DNA from: CAYWKL01 sp964459095
GTDB taxonomy: Bacteria > Patescibacteriota > Microgenomatia > Daviesbacterales > UBA10151
Assembly: GCA_964459095.1 (NCBI GenBank)
Contig: CAYWKL010000002.1
Span: forward strand, 1-64,000
DNA: 64,000 bases
Reading direction: 5' to 3'
Shown here in pieces: positions 56,541 to 61,750 of the stretch (position 1 is the stretch's first letter; each line of letters starts with the position of its first letter). Under the pieces are notes generated by a model. It saw only the letters and a program-made list of their open reading frames with translations. It did no database searches and was not told the DNA's origin. The position numbers and the translations under genes are program-made.

Positions 56541-56743
56541 CCTCTTAACCTCTCAATCACTTTCTCCTTTATATATTCATCAACATTCCTTTTAACACCG
56601 GGATATAAATTGTCAACTTGATTTAGTAATTCTTCTATAACATCTTTACCTAAATCCGCATCATGCAGGGCATCCACCCATTGTTCAGTTGTTAGATAAC
56701 CCAACAAATAAACCAAAGTTAAGTTATCAGTTTCTATGTTCAT
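56537..56743 (-). CDS. Small helical protein
   Basis: 68 aa from ATG 56743. LLGYLTTEQWVDALHDADLG and VDEYIKEKVIERLRG; compact helical. Overlaps both neighbours. Confidence 0.54.
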   Translation of the reverse strand: MNIETDNLTLVYLLGYLTTEQWVDALHDADLGKDVIEELLNQVDNLYPGVKRNVDEYIKEKVIERLRG

Positions 56744-57066
56744 TGTTTCAGCCTCAATACAACTAATATCTTGTTTACTTTGTTTAAATCCAAAAACCAT
56801 TTCAATGACCTATACCTCCCTCTGTAAAAATCTTCCACATCTTTCAACACCTTGCCAAACTCAACTAAACTTAAATCTTTAAATGTTGTAAATCCATGCA
56901 TATTATGTACTGGAAGTATACTATCCATATCAAAGAATAGTTGTCCATTATACTTGTAGTCCTCTATATGTAAGACTCCTCTGCTGTTCTCAACATCTGC
57001 ATATATCTTCCAGTTCTTCTGGGATTTTGCCTTTCCACGAATCCGGTAATGACCAATCTCTTCCAT
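56740..57066 (-). CDS. Soluble hypothetical protein
   Basis: 108 aa. Beta-rich N-terminal half (KNWKIYADVENSRGVLHIED), helical end. TAATG overlap with the upstream ORF. Confidence 0.56.
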   Translation of the reverse strand: MEEIGHYRIRGKAKSQKNWKIYADVENSRGVLHIEDYKYNGQLFFDMDSILPVHNMHGFTTFKDLSLVEFGKVLKDVEDFYRGRYRSLKWFLDLNKVNKILVVLRLKQ

Positions 57067-57290
57067 TACTTAGTCAGCCTCTTTAAAGTCTCCTCCTTAA
57101 TCAGCTCATTGAAAAACTTCTCCTGCGCCATCAGCACATCCTTGACTTTCTTCTTTGGCAGATGGGTCTTGTGTATAATATAAATCTCCAATACCTCCTT
57201 ATTCAATCCACTACCCTTCTATAAATCAAAGGCATCCTTAATCGCCTTCAGCTGGTGGTTTAAGGTATCTATCCTTCCGTTGGTCATCAT
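57066..57290 (-). CDS. ORF interrupted by one in-frame TAG codon
   Basis: Reading from ATG 57290 gives MMTNGRIDTLNHQLKAIKDA plus three residues, then TAG (57221-57219), then the same frame stays open for 50 codons (KGSGLNKEVLEIYIIHKTHL...) to TAA. Helical on both sides. Either two tiny genes with internal reinitiation (TTG 57206), a nonsense mutation, or readthrough. Both ends overlap neighbouring genes in operon style. Confidence 0.5.
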
Positions 57291-57454
57291 TCCTCCATAA
57301 ACATTACTATCACTATAGATATAAAATATATTACTATGAACATCCTACCCCAAATTGTTAACATAGGGTTCCACCATTCCAGCAATAAAAACGAAATTAT
57401 CAAATAAACAAATCCACCTAAAATAGATATTGCAAGCCCATACCCTACTCCCAT
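57287..57454 (-). CDS. Membrane protein, two helices
   Basis: 55 aa (MGVGYGLAISILGGFVYLII...). Two hydrophobic helices with a short WWNP loop. Overlaps the next start (ATGATGA). Confidence 0.54.
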   Translation of the reverse strand: MGVGYGLAISILGGFVYLIISFLLLEWWNPMLTIWGRMFIVIYFISIVIVMFMEE

Positions 57455-57473
57455 TTTGTTCAACCTCCTCTAT

Positions 57474-57659
57474 TCATAAACTCTTACCCTCTTTCTTAAC
57501 CTCAACATCAAAAACTATATTAACAACCCCCTTACCCTCTTTTATTGTTATCTTGTTTATGACTACAACACCCACACCCCAGCTGTTCTGCATTTTAAAA
57601 AAGTCTGCGAGATAATCACAGGCTCTCTCATCCAGCATAATCTCTTTTTCTTGCGTCAT
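57474..57659 (-). CDS. Small soluble protein
   Basis: 61 aa; N-terminal helix (LDERACDYLADFFKMQ) and two beta strands (VGVVVINKITIKEGKG, VVNIVFDVEVK). Confidence 0.55.
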   Translation of the reverse strand: MTQEKEIMLDERACDYLADFFKMQNSWGVGVVVINKITIKEGKGVVNIVFDVEVKKEGKSL

Positions 57660-57661
57660 GG

Positions 57662-57748
57662 CTAATCATCCTCGTCATACTTTTCCAAATCTTCATCCTC
57701 ATCATCTGTCTTGCTGTCATCAAATTCTTCATCATCCAACTTTAACAT
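57662..57748 (-). CDS. 28-aa acidic micropeptide
   Basis: MLKLDDEEFDDSKTDDEDED and eight more residues; more than half Asp/Glu. A full AAGGAGGTGAT ribosome-binding site lies 7 nt upstream, which argues for real translation. Could mimic DNA or bind a basic partner. Confidence 0.6.
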   Translation of the reverse strand: MLKLDDEEFDDSKTDDEDEDLEKYDEDD

Positions 57749-57767
57749 ATTACATCACCTCCTTCTT

Positions 57768-58226
57768 TTAGTTGCTAATCCTCGGCGCTAATATTATTAT
57801 CATCTCGGCTGTTTCTACATACAAAGGATAATCCTTTCTGAACTTAAATATTACCTCATCTGATTTTGTGTTGGTGCACAACTTCAAAATTAATTTTATA
57901 TATTCCTTAGATAACCTAACAGAATTCTCATCAAACTTGCTTGTTGTGCCTTCCAACCTTGCAAATACTTTAATCTTATCTTGGTTACCTTCTATAAAAT
58001 GTATACCATAACTTAAATTTGGAATTTTATTAACTGGGTTAAAATTAAAGTTCTGCTCTATCATATCCCTAATCCCCCTAAGTTTAGGGATAACCATCAT
58101 AACATTAGCAGGGTCATTATAACCAACATATTCTTCTTTCGGAATAACCTCCTCGTTAATTATCTTAGGCATAAATATATTCTGAAAATCCCTTATCAAC
58201 TCAAACCTGTCTTTCTTTGTTGTCAT
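57768..58226 (-). CDS. Possible half-size sliding clamp (PCNA C-terminal-like)
   Basis: 152 aa. The last 80 residues match the PCNA second domain by pattern: FARLEGTTSKFDENSVRLSK, YIKLILKLCTNTKSDEVIFK and a C-terminal YPLYVETAEM...ILAPRISN, where YPL and LAPRI are conserved PCNA positions. The N-terminal 70 residues do not resemble PCNA. Normal archaeal PCNA is about 245 aa, so this is short. Could be a divergent clamp, a clamp inhibitor or a decoy. Confidence 0.55.
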   Translation of the reverse strand: MTTKKDRFELIRDFQNIFMPKIINEEVIPKEEYVGYNDPANVMMVIPKLRGIRDMIEQNFNFNPVNKIPNLSYGIHFIEGNQDKIKVFARLEGTTSKFDENSVRLSKEYIKLILKLCTNTKSDEVIFKFRKDYPLYVETAEMIIILAPRISN

Positions 58227-58603
58227 CCTTTCAGCCTCGTTATAACAAGCTGCTTAAATATCTCGTGCTTTAACTTTTCCCTTGATGTAATGTTCAACTC
58301 AACCAGTTCGCATTTCTGCGGGTTTAAAATCATCTCCAGTATAAACCTTAAATCATCTTCTGATTTCGGGATGTACAAAGGAATACTCTTCCTGTTAAAA
58401 CTTAGGTTGCCCCATCCATCCTTAGTCTCTTTCTTCATCATAAATAAAATAATATTATCCTCATCCTTGTGAAACCTAAACATATTTCCTTTTGTAGAGT
58501 TTCCTATATATATAAAATTTTTATACTTCCCATACCCTAATCTATAAAATAATTTGTATTTCTTGTTGTTATCATAAAAATATCCTAATGTTGACTTAGC
58601 CAT
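58223..58603 (-). CDS. Soluble hypothetical protein
   Basis: 126 aa. Aromatic, beta-rich N-terminal half (GYFYDNNKKYKLFYRLGYGK), helical C-terminal part (ELNITSREKLKHEIFKQLVI). ATGA overlap with the clamp-like gene, so they may act together. Confidence 0.55.
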   Translation of the reverse strand: MAKSTLGYFYDNNKKYKLFYRLGYGKYKNFIYIGNSTKGNMFRFHKDEDNIILFMMKKETKDGWGNLSFNRKSIPLYIPKSEDDLRFILEMILNPQKCELVELNITSREKLKHEIFKQLVITRLKG

Positions 58604-58857
58604 CAGCTCAGCCTCTGTATCACCCTGTCTTTAGTCTTGCTTCTCAACCTGTTCAACACCTTGTTAATCAATGAAAGCCTTAACTTATGCATACTTCTTC
58701 TGCCTACCAATAAGCCCTCTCCACATCTTAGACAATAGGTTAAGAAACTTGAACCTCCCCTCTGCTCCTCTATCTTGTATGTTTTGGCAGGCACTTCTTT
58801 GCCGCATTTGCACTTAAAACCCTTAGGACTCTTCACACATCTATACATATCTGTCAT
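58603..58857 (-). CDS. Zinc-finger protein
   Basis: 84 aa. CKCGKEVPAKTYKIEEQR...YCLRCGEG is a complete zinc ribbon; basic helical C terminus (RRSMHKLRLSLINKVLNRLR). TAATG coupling to the upstream gene. Confidence 0.62.
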   Translation of the reverse strand: MTDMYRCVKSPKGFKCKCGKEVPAKTYKIEEQRGGSSFLTYCLRCGEGLLVGRRSMHKLRLSLINKVLNRLRSKTKDRVIQRLS

Positions 58858-58994
58858 TACAATCCTCCACTAATAATCTCCTGGTATACTTTCCAGCAAT
58901 TATCACACACACTTCCTAAATCAGGAATGGTTCCAGCTATGCTTGTCGGCTCCATATGCTTCCTGCACTTTGCGCAGGTTCTATCAAATTCCAT
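58857..58994 (-). CDS. Tiny zinc-ribbon protein
   Basis: 45 aa (MEFDRTCAKCRKHMEPTSIA...). CAKC and CDNC knuckles about 25 residues apart. Confidence 0.6.
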   Translation of the reverse strand: MEFDRTCAKCRKHMEPTSIAGTIPDLGSVCDNCWKVYQEIISGGL

Positions 58995-59002
58995 ATTCTT
59001 AA

Positions 59003-59224
59003 TCACCTCTTCAGCCTTTCCAATACCAACTTCTTAGGAAACTTGCTCTTTAACATACTTAGGAATACCTCCAATTCATCTATCTCTTCCTTTATCCTGA
59101 AATATCCGCAGGGGATGCAGTAATTACTGCCACCAAAATTAACTCTCAAAGAACCTTCACTAAAAAGCAATTGCTTGCATTCATGGCAATTGTGTGTGCG
59201 CTTCACTTTCTCAAGATTAGCCAT
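59003..59224 (-). CDS. Zinc-ribbon protein
   Basis: 73 aa. CHECKQLLFSEGSLRVNFGG...YCIPCGYF is a PARP/ribbon-like C4 finger; helical C terminus. Overlaps the nuclease gene by 8 nt. Confidence 0.62.
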   Translation of the reverse strand: MANLEKVKRTHNCHECKQLLFSEGSLRVNFGGSNYCIPCGYFRIKEEIDELEVFLSMLKSKFPKKLVLERLKR

Positions 59225-59693
59225 TCTTCCTCTTCATTCCCTTAATCTTATCTTTCAGCCAATCAAATATAGAATATTTATACAACCAGATTTCTCTCGG
59301 AACTTTAGTGCAGTTAGCAATTATCTTCTGGACTTCCTCAACTGCATACTTGCTGTAGGATTCCTTGTTGGTAAACCTTGCGACGATAAACCCTTTCTTG
59401 ACAGCATACCTCCACTTGATATAACCCTTAGCTGCCCTCTCTTCTAATTTATGAATTTCTCCATCAACCTCTATAAGTATCGGATAAGCTAAAATTTTAA
59501 TATCAAATTCGTAGTCTCCAACCCTGAACTGCGGAATCACTGCTATGCCTGCTTTAATCAAGTTATTTCCAAAAGCATTCTCAGAGGGAGTAACAGTATT
59601 CTCCCGGTTAACCAGCTCACCGGATTTTGCCAGCTGCCTCTTGATGTCGTCATAAGACATCTTCTTCTTCAGCAATTCGGTTACTTCTTCCAT
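59217..59693 (-). CDS. DUF559/Vsr-like PD-(D/E)XK endonuclease
   Basis: 158 aa. N-terminal helix pair, then PSENAFGNNLIKAGIAVIPQ, EFDIKILAYPILIEVDGEIH and GFIVARFTN, the core of the very-short-patch-repair/DUF559 fold (E-...-D-...-E-x-D). A stand-alone nuclease common on mobile elements. It could mediate homing, repair or restriction of rivals. Confidence 0.75.
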   Translation of the reverse strand: MEEVTELLKKKMSYDDIKRQLAKSGELVNRENTVTPSENAFGNNLIKAGIAVIPQFRVGDYEFDIKILAYPILIEVDGEIHKLEERAAKGYIKWRYAVKKGFIVARFTNKESYSKYAVEEVQKIIANCTKVPREIWLYKYSIFDWLKDKIKGMKRKNG

Positions 59694-60013
59694 TATGAAC
59701 CTTTCTTTAAAATTACATCTTTCATCTTGTCAAGATTATTAATAACATCTTCTGCAACAGCAATCATTCCTTCAAACTTATCAGCATATTCCTGATTTAC
59801 AGGTTCTGTTGTCTCTAATTTGTTAACCTTTTGCCTTAGTGCATCCTGCAAAATATTAATCTCGTCAATAACACTATCCGAAGGAATCCATTTCTTCCCC
59901 TTGAATTCAGTATAATCTTCTGACAACCAAGTTTGCCTATCATCATCATAAGTTTGGCAATTATCAAATAACCTAATTAGTTCATCACTAATTTCCTCAC
60001 TTGTTCTCATCAT
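59693..60013 (-). CDS. Soluble helical protein
   Basis: 106 aa. Helical, acidic (DALRQKVNKLETTEPVNQEY). Starts after GAGGTGGTGAT. It has a leader of about 115 nt with two or three very short uORFs. Confidence 0.56.
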   Translation of the reverse strand: MMRTSEEISDELIRLFDNCQTYDDDRQTWLSEDYTEFKGKKWIPSDSVIDEINILQDALRQKVNKLETTEPVNQEYADKFEGMIAVAEDVINNLDKMKDVILKKGS

Positions 60014-60139
60014 ATCACCACCTCAAATTAAAGTGAAAGGCAATCTTGCAAGGCACATCCAAAGATAATTAGGTGGGTTTGTTTAATGATTGGCCCATTA
60101 TCTCGCTTCAACCTTTTGCATTGTCTTCCACAATAAACA

Positions 60140-60166
60140 GTAATACCTAAACTTGTATAAATACTT
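60140..60166 (-). promoter_or_regulatory. Promoter with GGTATTAC element
   Basis: Minus strand: AAAGTATTTATACAAG (TATA, about 60151-60166) then TTTAGGTATTAC (GTATTAC at 60140-60146). It is the only promoter-like site in the 246-nt gap 60014-60259 for the gene at 60013. The other side of the gap holds AACGTTGGGGAACGGTT (about 60209-60225), probably the end of the preceding transcript. Confidence 0.6.
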
Positions 60167-60259
60167 TGTTAATAAGGAACTTGCGAGGCTGGGCAGAATT
60201 CTCATATAAAACGTTGGGGAACGGTTATGAAAAATCAGAATCCCAATCCTGTCGCATCC

Positions 60260-60451
60260 TTATTCCTCTTCTTCCTCCCAGTCATAATCTTCAGGAAACT
60301 CTCCAGGTTCCATAGTAAATCCTTCTACTGCATTCTCCCATGCTTCGTCTGGATTATGACCATATCCGCTAAGCTCCAGCTTGAATATGTACCTTCCATA
60401 CTCCTGACCTTTCAACCGTCTTATAACCTTTGCTTTGTCTGATTCAATCAT
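60260..60451 (-). CDS. Small acidic protein
   Basis: 63 aa ending in EDYDWEEEEE. KAKVIRRLKGQEYGRYIFKL, then GHNPDEAWENAVEGF resembles a HicB-like or dsRBD-like small fold. Overlaps the upstream gene by 8 nt. Confidence 0.56.
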   Translation of the reverse strand: MIESDKAKVIRRLKGQEYGRYIFKLELSGYGHNPDEAWENAVEGFTMEPGEFPEDYDWEEEEE

Positions 60452-60689
60452 ATTTAAAATTTCCTAGTTCTTCTAATTGTTCAATATGTTCAAAAACAAT
60501 ATGATTTATCAACCTTACACAAACTTGGCATAAATCTGGCTGTTTGTTAAACCCACCATTATTAAATAAATCATCTGTCTCTTTTGCCCACAAATATCCA
60601 GGGTATTCCTCAAAGTTATGAAACTCCATAATCTCTTTTTTATTTCTTCTGCATACATAACATCTTCTTTCTTCCATCTTCTTACTCAT
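60444..60689 (-). CDS. Small zinc-finger protein
   Basis: 81 aa. CYVCRRNKKEIMEFHNFE and CQVCVRLINHIVFEH: HNH-like zinc-binding cysteines without a full HNH core. ATGA-type overlap with the HNH gene. Confidence 0.6.
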   Translation of the reverse strand: MSKKMEERRCYVCRRNKKEIMEFHNFEEYPGYLWAKETDDLFNNGGFNKQPDLCQVCVRLINHIVFEHIEQLEELGNFKYD

Positions 60690-61566
60690 TCATCTTCACT
60701 TTCATTCCAAACGGCACCCAATTAGGGTTTCCAATATCCTTTCTGATATATTCAATAAATTCATCTTCTGATAAATCTTGTTTGCTAGAATTATGAGATA
60801 AACAAGCAGGGACTATATTCTTAACGACAGTCTTTCCATTCTTATTAACAGATATCAAGTGGTCCATAGTTAACTCTTGAGTTTTTATAAATCCTTCTTC
60901 ATGTCGTTTATATAACTTACATCCACAATAATAACATCTACCCTCATACTTATTCAAAATAGTTTTCCATTCCTCTTCATCAAAGTTAAGCTTAACCTCT
61001 TTAGCCCTTCGTTTAGCCTCATATAACACTAATTTAAATTTATTTTTTTGTTTCCACCTTCTATTTATCTCCGAGTGTTTATCTTTATTATTTCTCTTCC
61101 ACTCTCTCAATCGTTTAAGTTCCTTATCTCTATGCTTATTTATCCAATTAATGTATCCAATTTTTCTCCTTATTGGATTATTCTTAAGATATTCTCTTGA
61201 TTTTTGATACATCACATCCCTATTCTTAAGATAATAATTTTTGTGTAATATACTAAATTTATATTTCCTAATATAATTCATAGCACTCGTCCTAAAATGT
61301 TTTCTCTTATTAATCTCCTTACATAACAAACTTCCACATTTGTCGTTGCTATATCTTACTTTAAATGGATATCCGCACTCTTGACACAATTTTATTGTTG
61401 ATAATTTATGTTCCCTATAATACTGCTTATACTCATCTATATTTAAATAATATAATTGCTTCCTTCTATCCAAAATAGATAACTCCCTACATAATTTACT
61501 TCCAAACATCTCAAAAGGATGTTGTTGAATAAACTGCTGACCACATCGCCTGCATTCTTTAATCAT
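60682..61566 (-). CDS. HNH endonuclease carrying a copied C-terminal tail
   Basis: 294 aa. Two N-terminal zinc ribbons (CRRCGQQF, CQECGYPF), a long Lys/Arg/Tyr-rich linker, then a complete HNH: GRCYYCGCKL, LTMDHLISVNKNG, NIVPACLSHNSSK. The last 11 residues, VPFGMKVKMNE, are nearly identical to the C terminus of the peptidase/VWA protein encoded upstream (VPFGMKVKMND), which suggests the endonuclease inserted at, and captured, the end of that gene. Very AT-rich. Confidence 0.85.
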   Translation of the reverse strand: MIKECRRCGQQFIQQHPFEMFGSKLCRELSILDRRKQLYYLNIDEYKQYYREHKLSTIKLCQECGYPFKVRYSNDKCGSLLCKEINKRKHFRTSAMNYIRKYKFSILHKNYYLKNRDVMYQKSREYLKNNPIRRKIGYINWINKHRDKELKRLREWKRNNKDKHSEINRRWKQKNKFKLVLYEAKRRAKEVKLNFDEEEWKTILNKYEGRCYYCGCKLYKRHEEGFIKTQELTMDHLISVNKNGKTVVKNIVPACLSHNSSKQDLSEDEFIEYIRKDIGNPNWVPFGMKVKMNE

Positions 61567-61685
61567 TCTTCCAATTGTAGTAACCTATTGATAATTTCAT
61601 CATAAGTTTCTCTTGATGTAATTCTCATCTTCTTTAATCTTTCAAGAGTCTTATGCTCAATCTGGATTGTCGTCCTTTGTTTCAT
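61563..61685 (-). CDS. Small ribbon-helix-helix/antitoxin-like protein
   Basis: 40 aa. MKQRTTIQIEHKTLERLKKM followed by SRETYDEIINRLLQLEE is the short RHH found in archaeal VapB-like and regulator peptides. ATGA overlap with the HNH gene and a strong promoter suggest it controls the endonuclease. Confidence 0.72.
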   Translation of the reverse strand: MKQRTTIQIEHKTLERLKKMRITSRETYDEIINRLLQLEE

Positions 61686-61711
61686 ACATAACCTCCACAT
61701 AAGAAATACAT

Positions 61712-61728
61712 AACTTATATTTATACTT
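61712..61728 (-). promoter_or_regulatory. Promoter of the RHH-HNH pair
   Basis: Minus strand: CACAAAGTATAAATATAAG, a clear TATA box, about 30-40 nt before the ATG at 61685. TGGAGGTT just before the start provides the ribosome-binding site. Confidence 0.65.
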
Positions 61729-61750
61729 TGTGGTTAAGATGTCAATTAAA

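Noticed and set aside
60227..60442. 71-codon plus-strand ORF
   Set aside because: Antisense shadow of the well-supported gene 60260-60451; hydrophobicity reflects the complement of acidic codons.
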